From Tillus elongatus (lineage: Eukaryota; Arthropoda; Insecta; Coleoptera; Cleridae), in contig OZ023265.1 in NCBI GenBank assembly GCA_964006375.1, positions 12,535,295-12,599,294 of the forward strand: a stretch of DNA of 64,000 nucleotides. The letters run 5' to 3'. The notes under the pieces were generated by a model. The model was not told where the DNA came from and did no database searches. It was given only the letters and a program-made list of their open reading frames with translations. Each line of letters opens with the position of its first letter. Position 1 is the first letter of the stretch. The translations under genes and the position numbers were made by a program. Positions 1-11,949 of this stretch are shown in pieces.

Positions 1-616
1 TCCGTGGGTATAGTTGTATTTTATTTTGAGTTCAGTTAAAGTTTCAAACTGACGTCCAAGACATAACCTACAAAAAAATCAAATGTCAGTTGTGACATAT
101 GACAGAATGATTTCTCCTTCTTCTTAATTATGTGATCAGCTTAGGACACAAATAATCTAAAATCTCTCAAATCTAAAGTTTAGGACACAGATTTAGCAAA
201 CGTTTTCTGGCATTCCGTCTATATTGGTTGTGAGATCGTAAATAAACAAACGTATTTCTATTGGTTTGAGTTACCACTTTATTTAACATAAACCAATTGA
301 TAATTCTAGAATGACGTCATTGACGGCGGGTCGGTCATATTTTCTAGGTGGCATACAATTCCATATGACTACGTATTTGCATATCAAAATATTGAGATTA
401 TTTACTCGTAGGTAGTATAATAAATATAATTTAAATTTTACAGTCATGTTAAATTGTAATAGAAAATTCAGAAATTGTAAATGCCGCGCTTCTATCGTTT
501 TTTCTAATGTTAACCTTTATCTATCTGTGGTTTAATTCTTGTCTGTTTTGTTAGCCTTGACGGACCCCTAGACGATATGTGTCTCAGTTTATCGTATAGG
601 TTACGCTTAAATTTTA

Positions 617-620
<4 letters not shown>
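1..620. other. AT-rich spacer, no gene seen
   Basis: No convincing coding region, RNA gene or element end is visible. Short open frames here lack codon structure or recognisable motifs. Confidence 0.5.

Positions 621-696
<76 letters not shown>
621..696. repeat. (TA)n microsatellite
   Basis: An uninterrupted run of about 38 TA units. It is one of 21 long TA tracts in the window. No flanking element head or tail is obvious here. Confidence 0.95.
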
Positions 697-698
<2 letters not shown>

Positions 699-930
699 CA
701 TATATTTTAAGTCGTTTTTAATTATTTTTTTAGTTTATTAACATAAAAAAGTTGTTTTATGGCACATCATTGTATTTTTGGTTGACCAGTTTATCTTGAA
801 AAAATCTTTAAATGAATTATTTTATAAAAGTCTGTGGCTAATGGAAGCTGCTTTCCGAAGCCAACCCACCACTGTCGCACACATACAGATTATTTACTAT
901 CAAATCACGTTAATCTTCATCTAATTTATT

Positions 931-1116
931 GGAAATGCCATATTTTGTAGTGTCGTTAAATGTTCATTGCGTGCTGAACGAGATAAAGTCTCATTTTTTC
1001 CATTTCCTGCTGTTTCAAATAACAGAGGTGGTTATTTGATTGGTCTGTCTATTGAACGTCGAAATGCTTGGGTTACGGCTTTAAAATTTACACCTTTCAA
1101 ACAAAACTTGAATTGA
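931..1116 (+). pseudogene. THAP-like zinc-finger fragment
   Basis: The frame starting at 931 reads a pair of cysteines (C-x4-C) followed by an S-F-F-P-F-P stretch and, after an extra insert, an R-R-N-A-W-V core. This is the order of landmarks at the start of a THAP DNA-binding domain (C2CH zinc finger), as found in P-element-type transposases and THAP proteins. The frame stops at 1114-1116, before the second zinc-ligand pair (C-x2-H), so the domain is incomplete. No upstream ATG in frame with good context is evident. It could be a relic of a P-like transposon or of a THAP host gene. The match is by eye, on few residues. Confidence 0.4.
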
Positions 1117-1984
1117 TAGATATACGTGAGGATTGGTTTAAAAATGGTGACACAAAAACATACTATTTTACATGATTATGTTTCCTCACATCCTTCTTCA
1201 GATCGCAACAAAGCTCGTTTTACTTTTCAAGAGCTGCTACTTACTTTTATCAAACTCCGGCTAAAGTTTCGCTTAAAATATGTCTGCTCTTATAGATTTG
1301 CAACTACTCCTTCAAATATTATGTGAATGTTGCTGGTCAAATTATAAACACAAGTGTTTGTACCTCAGTCAAAACTAATGTATCACAACAAAAATGTATA
1401 CATAAATATTGAAAATAATGAAATATTACAAATTAACTATGATTTTTTACATTGCCGATAACAACAAATGTTTTATCATCAATTTGCTTTAAAGTCAACA
1501 CGAAAACGCATGCAAAACAAATGTCAAATAATCAAATTGTGTGCTACCCGGAAAAAAGGACGGACCTGTCAAAGTCCCGTGTTCTGGAATCGTTAATTGA
1601 TATACCGTTGGCAATTCGCAATGTATTCCAAAATCTGTAAAAATTCGCTACTATAACGTACTTACTGGGTCCAGACTTCTTAATTATTATCATTATGTTT
1701 ATTAGCTTGAATTAATATGTTACAATAAGTTACAATAATAACATAATTTAGTGAAGTTATATCCATAAATTTACATAATAATACACTTGGAGATTAGATA
1801 AACAAATAGATAGGTTGGTTACTTGATAATCAATAATTAGATATATAAAACCAATACATATGTTCTCACTGTATAAAATATAGTTTACGTGCCTACGTTC
1901 TTCATAATGATATGTGATTATAAAGCGTTAGCGTTACTGTGTTGTTTTTGAGATAACGTGTTCCTTTCGACAATATGACCTAAA
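1117..1984. other. Upstream region of the first SLC19 exon copy
   Basis: AT-rich DNA with no clear gene. The last 130 bases are the probable 5' leader and promoter of exon copy a. A minimal upstream ORF (ATG-ACC-TAA, 1975-1983) ends one base before the start codon at 1985. No TATA or initiator motif can be assigned with confidence. Confidence 0.4.
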
Positions 1985-2290
1985 ATGGACGAGTGCCTAA
2001 AAATAACGCTTCTTCTTTGTTTATTTGGATACCTTAAAGAACTAAGACCGTCGGAGCCTTACATATACAATTATCTTACGGGTTCCTGGAAAAATTTCAC
2101 CGATAATGAATTGAATACTCAAATTTATCCCGTGGGTACCTACGGTTACATTGTGTTATTGGTTGTAGTGTTTCTTATAACCGATCTGTGTCGCTATCGT
2201 CTCTTGATTACAGTTTGCGGTCTATCTGGGATTACGGTATGGGGTATGCTGCTATGGGCTAGAGATTTATTTCAGTTTCAAGTACTGGAG
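1985..2290 (+). CDS. SLC19-family transporter, first coding exon, copy a
   Basis: Encodes 102 residues matching the N-terminus of SLC19 (reduced folate/thiamine) carriers, which are plasma-membrane proteins of the major facilitator fold. Landmarks are a first membrane helix near residues 5-19, the family signature R-P-S-E-P (21-25), an N-F-T glycosylation sequon (37-39), and helices near 52-69 and 74-92 separated by D-L-C-R-Y. The exon ends CTG-GAG followed by the donor GTGAGT at 2291, phase 0, matching exon 2 at 37968. It is the most diverged of the five copies upstream of gene A, and the nearest downstream exon 2 would leave an intron of about 35.7 kb. A two-codon upstream ORF directly precedes it. 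It may be an alternative first exon or an orphan duplicate. Confidence 0.8.
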
Positions 2291-2448
2291 GTGAGTTTCC
2301 ATTATTTCAAAATATTCTAATCGTTTAAACAAGCCTTTTTATATCGTGGTAGTCATTCTGTTAATATTATACCGATTCTTGCGGTGAAATGGTGACATTA
2401 TATTATGTCCCTCTGTCGCAGTTCTTTTTATTTCATTGTAGGTATAAG

Positions 2449-3690
2449 CAAATACTATATAATGACAAACAGGACACTCCGGCTGATTTAGTGTTACAAA
2501 AAGATCAGCGCCCCTAGCGGATAGTACTGATCTTACGTCGTTCGAGAACGTGTAACACTAGCAATTGCTGGTGTTTAAATGTGTATGATTAAGATTAAGC
2601 TGTGTTTTTTACAATGAATGTTAGTGGTTGGGTGTGTGCAATCTATAGTTGTTCGAATTATAACGTGCTAAATCTATTACAGACATTTCATAGCTTTCCA
2701 AAGGATGGCGAAACGTGAATATGATTTGAAGCAGAAGACAAATTCAGAATGACTTTTATGCCAATATGTACAGTGGGCAGAAGATAATTTATTGTGTAAT
2801 ATTTACCATCATGTACCTAGTTATAGATAAACTTCGTAAACGGATGGTTGAAATGCTTCAGTCATAACTTCTCTTCCAGTGCATAAAAAATGAAGGCATA
2901 AAGGTTTTGCATTAATAATAAATGGTATAAGAAAACTATTTTTCTATTTTCTTCTGTGTCCTTTTTTATTTCAGTATGGCATAAATTGTCACATTTTTTC
3001 ACATTTACAATTATTTTACTTGGTAAAGGCTTTTAATTATCTTCCCAAGACAAGTTTTCAAAGAGAAGTAGAAATAGCAGATTCAGCCCTATAATAGATT
3101 TATTCACGGAAGTAAGAGTTTGTCTCGCCTTTCATCTGCACAATTTCTTAATTATGTACTAAGTATATCAGTTACATATTTTAAAATATGAGATTAATAA
3201 GACAGTTTTCATGTAGAGATATAGCAAATTGAGTACTGTGCTGCCATTTATACTTAGAACAATTATTTATAGGTAAGTACAGATTGTAACTTAATATTCT
3301 CAGAAACAGCTTTCAGTATATTCCTATATCTACCCTTGAAATAGTAGTCTAACGACGGTTTTAATGTAGTACTTTAAATTATGATTATGGGTAAGAGAAA
3401 TTTGCAGAATTATTCATGCTGAATTCATTTAAGTTTCAAGCTGATTGTTGATACAAATTCTATTTATCATTATATAATCAGAAATTTTTCACTGTTTTGT
3501 CATGTACAAGTTTTTATATTCATCTATAATAAACCAATTGTCTAAATTAAGAATATGCAGGTAAATATACAATTCAAATTACTCGCACAGTTGTCAGTAC
3601 TTCACGCGAGGTCGCGCTAGTGTACTTGTCACAAATTTCACCAATGCTAAAGCATAGGAGTGTCCCGTATTGTCATTATATAGTATTTGG
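2449..3690. mobile_element. DNA transposon or MITE with inverted ends
   Basis: The left end (2449-2490) and right end (3645-3690) are inverted copies of one another, sharing the motifs AAATACTATATAATGACA and GGACACTCC. The element is about 1.24 kb, has no transposase frame, and lies just downstream of exon copy a. The outer limit and target duplication are not certain. Superfamily unknown. Confidence 0.6.
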
Positions 3691-4350
3691 TATAAGCTTC
3701 TACATTTCCTTAATTAGTCAATTATCTCCAAAAGTTTTCCTCTTCTCTTGATATACTTCTTTCTTTTTGTCTAATAATGCAACCGTCAAGTACCCCCCCC
3801 CCCTATATCTTGTGGAATATATATTAGACAGTGTTTCTTGTTAAGATTTTGAAAGTAATTCTAAGATAAATCGTGCCAGGTATTTTTCCTTATTAATCGC
3901 TTAGACGATCAATTTTAGTCAACTCAATCGAACCAGTTTCTGCCTTTATATGGGTTTTACTATGTATCAAAACTGAAGATTCTAGTTTAATGGGAAATTG
4001 AGTTAGCACTGGTTGAAATATTTTTACAAAAATTCTCTACCATAACGCACTTGTTGCACCTAAACTCTTTTCAACGCTTATTTACTATTATTGTATCCAT
4101 ACTTTTTGAAAATCAAATAAATATAAACAGTTCATTTATTTCAAATGTTCCATAAAGCGTAAAAGCTAAGAGTAAAGTGACCATAAGTACCTAGGTACCC
4201 TAGGTCCTGTGTTTGTCGAAATATGTTTATAAGATGCAGCTTATTGAGACACCCTATAATTAAAGTATATATTTTTTCTCATATCTTGTATAATAACGGA
4301 TATATTGAGCCTTACCGTAGAAGTGCGCCACCCTGTATACGTGTAAACAA
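3691..4350. other. Spacer with an isolated repeat head at 4036-4072 (minus)
   Basis: Apart from one degenerate minus-strand copy of the shared element head (pattern CCATAACGCACTTG at about 4041-4054), nothing is recognisable. Confidence 0.4.
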
Positions 4351-5177
4351 AAACTGATACTGACCCCTTATGGGTATTAGGGTTCTAGTTCGCGCTCCTT
4401 TGAAGAATCTTTTCAAAATTCATAGGTCGTGGTCTTCTCAATAATGAATTTTTTCTACCAAAATTTGCTAAAATTTAAGACTAATAAACCATAAACTTTA
4501 TAGCTGAAACCACTATCAAAGCATCATAAAGAAGGTCGATTTGTAATGAATTTTCCGAAAATATTTTAGTAAAATGAAGGACAATGATGGTTGAAGCTGA
4601 AAGTCAGGGCTTTGTAAAACACATTTATTACTTACTTCTTTTACATAATCCGTATTTGTTCCAGATTGTTTGCCTGAAAATTGCAAATTTTGACGTCTCA
4701 AATCGCGACTTCGACGTTTTAAGAAGAAAAATTACACAATTTCCAAAATATTTTTTCTGCTACTTCTTGACCTTTTTGCGTCAAGAAAACTTAACCTTTG
4801 TATGTAATATGTAATATTCAATTGGTTTTGTTAACCATGACAAATATTTGGTTCTTGTGCTTACCTCTGATCACCAGTGGCACCCATTTTTTTCTTTAAA
4901 GGTTTATAACTTTCTCTTCTCTTAGTTGAGAGATCTGAATTTCGGCACGTGGAGTAAATTTGATAGTAGAAATGTATGTATGTGCCAAATTTGGTTGCCA
5001 TAGCTTTGTTATTTTTGGATATACAAAAATGTTCCGAAGGAAAACCCAACATTTTCCCGGAAAAACTCGTCCAATTTTCCTGGGTACCGAACTTATCCAA
5101 GCCACTTACAAAAGGAGGGTACCTACCAGATTTCTACAAAATCGGCCCATAATTTTTTGAGTTACCGGTACGATATA
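4351..5177 (+). mobile_element. Fragments of the (TA)n-bearing Helitron-like family
   Basis: Positions 4351-4475 match the tail region of the family (the stretch leading to GAATTTTTTCTA), and 4930-5175 match the internal unit that ends at the family's TA microsatellite. The tract is cut exactly at the TA where the mariner-like element starts (5178) and resumes as (TA)n at 7244. The two parts therefore frame a TA-targeted insertion. Confidence 0.6.
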
Positions 5178-7240
5178 CAGTGTGGAACAGCCAAATGGAA
5201 TAAATTCGATAACGGATAAATGAGGACGTGTTGGGAAAAACGCTTGGACACGTCGATTTGTATTTTTAACTGCGCATCTTTTTCAAGAAAAAAAAATTAT
5301 ATAGGGTGCGTCATGTGACAGTGGCCAATACCAACTTTCTTATTTTAAATACAAGCCCCTGTATATTATTAATTTTTTGGATTCTTCAGAAAATTATAGA
5401 CATAATTCATGTACAATGTCCTATACCTATCTTCAACTGTTTCGGAAATATTAAGTATTTTCAGATTTATTACAAAAATTAACATTAAAAATAGAAAATT
5501 ATTTTATTTCACAAATTCGCTACATTGCATTCAATAATTATTTCCCATTCAGCTCTTGATAATGAGAAAGTAAACAAAAACCATTCCTGCGTTTCTTTTT
5601 ACTGATATGAAATGAAACAAAAACAAAAACAGTTTTCTTTCTGTTCGTATAAAACTCGTAGCCTTAGCAACTTGTTGTCTGCCTGCATGACAGTAGTGAT
5701 TAGTGTCAGTGCTATTGTCGTTTGAATTTCGTTAACTGTACGTAATAATATCAGAAAAATGGTTCATTTAACAGAAATGCACAAAATAACCATTCTACAA
5801 ATGATTGGTTATGGAGATAACACACGGACACAGATGGAAGTGTCTCGCTTATTTCACGAAAAATTTCCAAATTTGCCGCCTGTATCCCAAGGAACAATTA
5901 GCAAAATAGAAAAGCAGTTTCGCGAGCTTGGTCATGTGAGACAGATAAAAAAAGTAGCTGCCAATGCAGTAAGTGATGATACGAAATTGGATATTACGCT
6001 TGAGTTTCAAGAAAACCCACATACTTCTGGTCGACAAGCAGCCCAACTATTCAACGTTAGCCACACAGCAATTTTTCGAACATTAAAGGAAAGTAAAATG
6101 CATCCCTATAAAATGATACCAACTCAGGAGCTCATGGAGGACGATTTCGATAGGAGAACGTATTTTTGTGAACAAATGATGGCAATGTTAGATAACAATG
6201 TGATCCAATTAGAAGATGTTTTGTTTTCTGATGAGAGCACATTTACACTTCACGGTCATGTTAATCGTCAAAATTGCCGCTATTGGTCTAATGAGAATCC
6301 TCATTGGATGAGAGAGGAACATACGCAATATCCTGAAAAAGTTAATGTTTGGGCAGGAATTGTTGGAAATCATATCGTAGGTCCCTTTTTCATTGATGGC
6401 AACTTGAATGGGGATAAATATTTAGAACTGCTCCAAAATAATGTCGTGCCAACTTTGACAAACTTATATCCAGATCCAGCAAACCCACAAGTTCCTGCCA
6501 ATAAAATATGGTTTCAGCAAGATGGAGCACCGCCCCATTACCAAATCAATGTCCGGCAGTACCTGAACCAAATTTTTCCAAATCGGTGGATAGGGAGGCG
6601 CGGATCGATAGAATGGCCAGCACGATCTCCTGATCTGTCGCTATTAGACTACTTTTTGTGGGGATATGTCAAAAGTATTGTATACAAAACTAAGCCCCTC
6701 AACTTAGATGACTTAAAAAGACGAATCACGCTTGCGATTAGATCAGTCACGCCTGAGATGTTGAGTAATGTTAGAAGACATTTCTATACCAGATTAGCAT
6801 GTTGCCAAGATGTTCGTGGCGAGCATTTTGAACATTTACTACATTGACATTAATTTTTTTTTGTTTTTTTAAATTATTAAGAAATAATCAGTATTTCTTA
6901 TTAGAATTTGTGAAATAAAATAATTTTCTATTTTTAATGTTAATTTTTGTAATAAATCTGAAAATACTTAATATTTCCGAAACAGTTGAAGATAGGTATA
7001 GGACATTGTACACGAATTATGTCTAGAATTTTCTGAAGAATCCAAAAAATTAATAATATACAGGGGCTTGTATTTAAAATAAGAAAGTTGGTATTGGCCA
7101 CTGTCACATGACGCACCCTATATAATTTTTTTTCTTGAAAAAGATGCGCAGTTAAAAATACAAATCGACGTGTCCAAGCGTTTTTCCCAACACGTCCTCA
7201 TTTATCCGTTAACGAATTTATTCCATTTGGCTGTTCCACA

Positions 7241-7243
<3 letters not shown>
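5178..7243 (+). mobile_element. Complete DD41D mariner-like transposon with long TIRs
   Basis: A 2,066-bp element bounded by TA dinucleotides at 5176-5177 and 7244-7245. The inverted repeats are unusually long: left 5178-5518 and right 6904-7243 pair over about 340 bp with only a few mismatches or length differences in A-runs. They start CAGTGTGGAACAGCC. The only gene inside is an intact transposase. Intact coding plus near-identical TIRs indicate a young insertion. It landed in the TA microsatellite of an older Helitron-like repeat. Confidence 0.9.
5759..6847 (+). CDS. Mariner-like transposase (DD41D type), intact
   Basis: A 362-residue uninterrupted protein of the IS630/Tc1/mariner superfamily, which cuts and pastes the surrounding element at TA sites in the nucleus. 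The N-terminal about 110 residues carry paired helix-turn-helix DNA-binding motifs (for example S-Q-G-T-I-S-K-I near 43-50 and S-H-T-A-I-F-R near 101-107). The catalytic core shows D158 (F-S-D-E-S), D255 (W-F-Q-Q-D-G-A-P-P-H) and D297 in S-P-D-L-S-L-L-D-Y-F. Forty-one residues separate the second and third Asp, the spacing of the rosa/visitor-type DD41D group. The start at 5759 is the first Met and gives normal family length. The stop leaves about 60 bp before the right TIR. Nothing is missing, so the protein could be active. Confidence 0.9.
   Translation: MVHLTEMHKITILQMIGYGDNTRTQMEVSRLFHEKFPNLPPVSQGTISKIEKQFRELGHVRQIKKVAANAVSDDTKLDITLEFQENPHTSGRQAAQLFNVSHTAIFRTLKESKMHPYKMIPTQELMEDDFDRRTYFCEQMMAMLDNNVIQLEDVLFSDESTFTLHGHVNRQNCRYWSNENPHWMREEHTQYPEKVNVWAGIVGNHIVGPFFIDGNLNGDKYLELLQNNVVPTLTNLYPDPANPQVPANKIWFQQDGAPPHYQINVRQYLNQIFPNRWIGRRGSIEWPARSPDLSLLDYFLWGYVKSIVYKTKPLNLDDLKRRITLAIRSVTPEMLSNVRRHFYTRLACCQDVRGEHFEHLLH

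Positions 7244-7329
<86 letters not shown>
7244..7329. repeat. (TA)n microsatellite between two mariner-like elements
   Basis: About 43 TA units. The right end of the intact element abuts it on one side and the left end of the decayed relative (CAGGGTGAAAC at 7330) on the other. Confidence 0.95.
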
Positions 7330-7332
<3 letters not shown>

Positions 7333-7693
7333 GGTGAAACACACTTATGGAATAAAATTCATTATTCAGCACAAAATAGTTTTTGTGGAAAACGCTGAGA
7401 CAAGTGAAGTTTAATTTGTCGAACATTATCTTATAATCATAGTTAAACAAATTAAACTCCCACCATTTTACCCCCACCACTTTATCCATTTTTTAAAAAT
7501 AGCAACCCTACATTTTTTCATCACGATTCGATGGCTCACATTTTTCTGAATGCGGAGATACCCCATATCTATGGCCTAATATTAGAGTTTTCAATACAGG
7601 ATGGAAATTTAATACCGGAATATTAAAACTAAACAGTTTACCCTGAAATTCAAATTTCGAAAATAAATTTAATAATAACGGCCCTTTCTTATA

Positions 7694-8788
7694 ATAAATG
7701 TTCAAAATGTTCTCCATTCACTTGCACACAACGAAATAATCTGCTCTGGAATTCTTCCCTAACTTTGTTCAACACTTCAGGCGTTACGTTCCTAATTTCT
7801 GTTGTTATTAGTGAATTTTTGTATTTTCATTTTGAAACCATCTAAATCAGCAGGTTGCGTTTTATACACTCTATTTTTAAGGTATCCCCATAAAAAGAAA
7901 TCAAGAGGTGTAAGATCTGGTGATCTAGCGGGCCATTCTACGAAACTTCTTCGTCCAATCCATCTTTGTGGAAAAGCTTTGTGTAAATACTCCAGTACTT
8001 GAAGAGCAAAATGGGGCGGTGCACCGTCTTGTTGAAACCATATCCTTTTATGGGGAATATTAGGTTCCATTACTTTTGGATGCAATTTTGCTAACATTGG
8101 GACAACCTGTTCTCTTAGCATTTCTAAATATGTTGGACCGTTTAGATTTTCTATAAGAACAGGTCCAATTACGTGATCACCAATGATACCAGCCCAAACG
8201 TTCAAATTCTGAGGACGCTGAGTATGTGTTTGTCGCATCCAGTGCGGGTTTTCGGCAGCCCAGTATCTGCAATTTTGCCTGTTTACATCGCTATTCAAAA
8301 GAAATGTTGCTTCATCGGAAAACAGAACGTCAGCAGAAGAAGTAACATTTCTATCTAACATGTCCGGCAGTTGTTCTCAAAATTCCAGTCTTCTATCAGA
8401 ATCACCGTCAATAAACTCTTGAACGTGTTGTGGTTTATAGGGATTCATTTTTTTCGTTTTTGGGACACCTTAAAACTGTTGATTGACTAACATAATTTTC
8501 ACGTGCAACTTGACGGGTAGAAGTTGTTGGTTCTTCTTAAAAAGCCAATAAAATATTGAGTTTTAGATATTCTTCAACAAACTTGGGTCTCCTAGGCACT
8601 GGTATAACGCGTCGATAATCACGAAACTGTGAATGTATCTTAGACACAGATCCCTGGGTTAGTGGGAGAAAATCTTGAGATTTTAATTCAGTAAATAGGT
8701 CAACAAATTGTGCCTGTGTTCTACACATATCACCATACCCAATCATAATTAATATTTCTGTTCGTAGACTTTCAGTTAAGTATCGCAT
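7694..8788 (-). pseudogene. Mariner-like transposase (DD41D), frameshifted
   Basis: Reading on the minus strand from 8788, the first 83 residues match the DNA-binding start of the intact transposase at 5759. The frame is broken around 8360-8540, where the frame shifts and stop codons occur. It resumes at 8361-7792 with the catalytic core: F-S-D-E-A-T-F, W-F-Q-Q-D-G-A-P-P-H and S-P-D-L-T-P-L-D-F-F, again 41 residues between the last two Asp. A further shift near 7795 moves the C-terminus (ending G-E-H-F-E-H-L-L) into another frame, ending about 7694. At least two frameshifts make it inactive. It is a different subfamily from the neighbour, not a copy of it. Confidence 0.85.
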
Positions 8789-9342
8789 TATTAGACAAAA
8801 AATGAATTGAAATTATCGGAACAAGATTACTACTAATTTATTAGAAGACCGTGAATTCAACATAGTACACCACAAAATAAAACAGAACTGTTCAATTTCA
8901 CCTTTCACATTTCAAAAATTGGTAGTGAGGAATGATTAATGACACCAAGTACGTTTTAGATAAACGACAAGATAAGAAATTTAATATAAGAGTCAGTGAA
9001 AAATTCCAGAGCAGATTATTTCGTTATGTGCAAGTGAATGGAGAACACTTATTACAAGAAAGGGACGTTTGAATTAAGTTTATTTTAGAAATTTGAATTT
9101 CAGGGTAAACGGATTAATTTTAATATTCCTGTATTAAATTTCCACCCTGTATTGAAAACTGTAATATTAGACCATACATGTGGGGTATCTCTGCATTCAG
9201 AAAAAGCCTGGACGCAGCAAGTGCGTTATGGTAGTGAATTTTCATAGAAATGATCTGGCACAAAATATTTTATTATAACTTCTTTTTCTTGTAACATAGA
9301 AATCTAAATTTTGGTGTATAGTTTACTTTTTATATCGTAAAC

Positions 9343-9955
9343 CTACCTACCAAATTTGGTTATCATAGATTTCTTATTTTTTAAGATAAAAATTTTTTTC
9401 AAATTAAAACTCAAAATTTTCCCGGAAAACCTTGTCCGATTTTTTTGATTAACGAACTTGTCAAAGTCATTTACAAAAGGAAGGTACATGCCAAATTTTA
9501 TCAAAATCGGCTTATTATTCTTTGAGATAAAAAATTTTTTCGAATGAAAACTCAAAATTTTCCCAGAAAACCTAGTCCGATTTTCTGGACTAACAAACTT
9601 GTCAAAGCCATTTACAACAGAAAGGTACATGCCAAATTTTATTAAAATCGGCTTATTACTTTTTGAGATAAGAATTTTTTTCGAATGAAAACTCATAATT
9701 TTCCCGGAAAACCACGTCCGATTTTCTTGACTAACAAACTCGTCAAAGCCATTTACAAAAGAAAGGTACATGCCAAATTTTATTAAAATCGGCTTATTAC
9801 TTTTTGAGATAAGAATTTTTTTCGAATGAAAACTCAAAATTTTCCCGGAAAACCTCGTCCGATTTTCCTGGCTAACGAACTTATCCAAGCCATTTACAAA
9901 ATAAAGGTACATGCCAAATTTTATCAAAATCGGCCCATTATTTTTTGAGTTATCG
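9343..9955. repeat. 141-bp tandem repeat array
   Basis: Four to five units, measured from the recurring AGGTACATGCC at 9483, 9624, 9765 and 9906 (period exactly 141). Because 141 is a multiple of three, the minus strand is open through the array, giving a 47-residue repeat. The open frame is probably a by-product and I do not call it a gene. The same unit recurs at 21.3-21.9 kb and 23.9-24.3 kb. Confidence 0.9.
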
Positions 9956-9960
9956 GTGTG

Positions 9961-10176
<216 letters not shown>

Positions 10177-10522
10177 ATATAAAAATTGAAACTGACCCCG
10201 GATATTGGTTCTAGGGGTCCTAGATCGCGCTCATTTGAAGAAATTTTTTCAAAATTCAAAAGTCGAGATCTCCTCATTAGTGAATTTTTTCTAAGAAAAT
10301 TCACTAAAATGTGATCCATGGAATTGTGATGAAAAAATGTAGGGTTGCTATTTTAAAACAATGGATGGTAGGGGTAAAATGGTGGGAGTTTAATTTTTTT
10401 AACTATGATTATACCATAATGTCCGACAAATTAAGCTTCACGTGTCTCAGAGTTTTCCACAAAAACTGTTTTTTGCTAAATAATACATTTTATTCTATTA
10501 TTTCAGAAGTGTGTTTCACACT

Positions 10523-11092
10523 TCATCACCATTTGTGGTTTATCTAGATTATGCAGCTTTTTAAATTGTTCCTGTAGACCTACTATTTCTTGAGATAATT
10601 ACAATTTAAGGAGCCTGCGTTTTCCCATATGTACTAAATTGATAGCTAAATGCCACCCTTCAGCCTAAAGTTTTCTTCCCGTATGACAGCATTTGGTTAA
10701 TCTCCGAAGTATCAAGATCATTTTTTCCATGGGTTTTCGTTAATCGGCAATATCTGGACCATAAAATTGTGTTATTGCCCTTTTTGCAAGGCTATCCGCT
10801 TCCTAATTTGTTTCAATGCCATGAAAACATAGCAATTATAATAATTAGCCACTTTGCGATAAATAAAGTGATGTTATGTTTATTCCAAATCAAGCAGATA
10901 TAGTAAAATAATAGAAAAAGTTCCGATAGCATTTGAAGATAGTCCACAATAAAAGTGGAAACAATTTTGTTTAATTACAGCTGTTTAACAAAATTAAGTA
11001 ATAATTATTTACACACATGAAATACAAGAACAAATAGAAATAAGTATTAGATCATGTCGCATGTGACAAGAAAATTTCCGTAGCAAAGGACC
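10523..11092. other. Spacer and 5' leader of exon copy b
   Basis: No gene or element is recognised to about 10,900. The last 170 bp resemble the leaders of exon copies c-e. They include a nine-codon upstream ORF at 11054-11083. Confidence 0.5.
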
Positions 11093-11398
11093 ATGCAGTC
11101 CTGGTTGAAATTTTCCTTGCTTCTTTGTGTTTTTGGTTTCTTGAAAGAAATGAGACCTTCATTTGCATACTTTACAAATTTCGTAATGGGCCCATGGAAA
11201 AATTTTACCGCAGAGGAGGTATCTAAGAAACTTCTTCCTGTTGATTCCTACAGTCAGCTCTTGTCGTCAATTGTGATCTTTTTCATAACAGATTTGTGCC
11301 GGTATAGACTTCTAATTATATCCAGTGGTGTTTTTGCTGTAATAACAATTGCTCTGGTCCTGTGGACGAACACTATTTTTATGTACCAGATTATGATG
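11093..11398 (+). CDS. SLC19-family transporter, first coding exon, copy b
   Basis: An open 102-codon exon starting M-Q-S-W-L-K and ending ATG followed by the donor GTAAGT at 11399, phase 0. The layout of helices and the N-F-T sequon are as in the other copies. The family motif R-P-S-E-P reads R-P-S-F-A here, so the acidic residue conserved in all five sister exons (position 24, equivalent by eye to the transport-critical Glu in helix 1 of mammalian folate carriers) is replaced by Phe. The second half (S-S-G-V-F-A-V-I-T) is also divergent. It keeps an open frame and splice donor, so it may be a specificity variant or a copy on its way to decay. A nine-codon upstream ORF lies 9 nt before the start. 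Confidence 0.75.
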
Positions 11399-11949
11399 GT
11401 AAGTTGCAACACACCAAAAGTTTGTAACCGTCCTTAAACAAAACTTGTCACGTGCTATATGGTGATTGACCTCAAGTGGATTTGAATCTGCTTGATAGTG
11501 AGGTCACTTTTGCCTATCAGCCCTACTCTAAAAGCATCTATCTATCAGATTATTATTATTTTTAAGACTAGAAACACTTTAGGAGGTTGGCAGATCTTGA
11601 TATGGTTTGAAACTCACTCTATTTTCTGTGTTGCTCTGCCTGAAGGCCTATATTTGTGAGCGCCCCAGGGCCTGGTTATATAAAATTTAAGGAATCTAGA
11701 TAAACGATAATAAGAATTTATTAATGGTGTTGCTGCCAAACAGGGGAGATATTAGGGGGAATTTCTCTTCAATTAAACAGATATGTTAATGTTAACAATA
11801 ATATTAAATTTATTCATATAAATAAATTTGGGATAGTAAACAAAATTAAATTGACATGGTTTGTAAATTTCAAATAAACATTAACTCATACACAAATAAA
11901 AATCACATAAACAGCAAGAATTTCAATAAAAAGAAATTATCATTTCATC
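11399..11949. other. Intron-like spacer
   Basis: Non-coding. No repeats were recognised until the LINE begins, at an undefined point near 11,900. Confidence 0.4.

Noticed and set aside
1126..1326. 66-codon ORF downstream of the THAP-like piece
   Set aside because: No zinc ligands, no domain pattern and no splice logic; cannot be tied to the THAP fragment.
9483..9955. CRISPR-like array
   Set aside because: Regular 141-bp units have no unique spacers and this is an insect-like genome; it is a plain tandem repeat.
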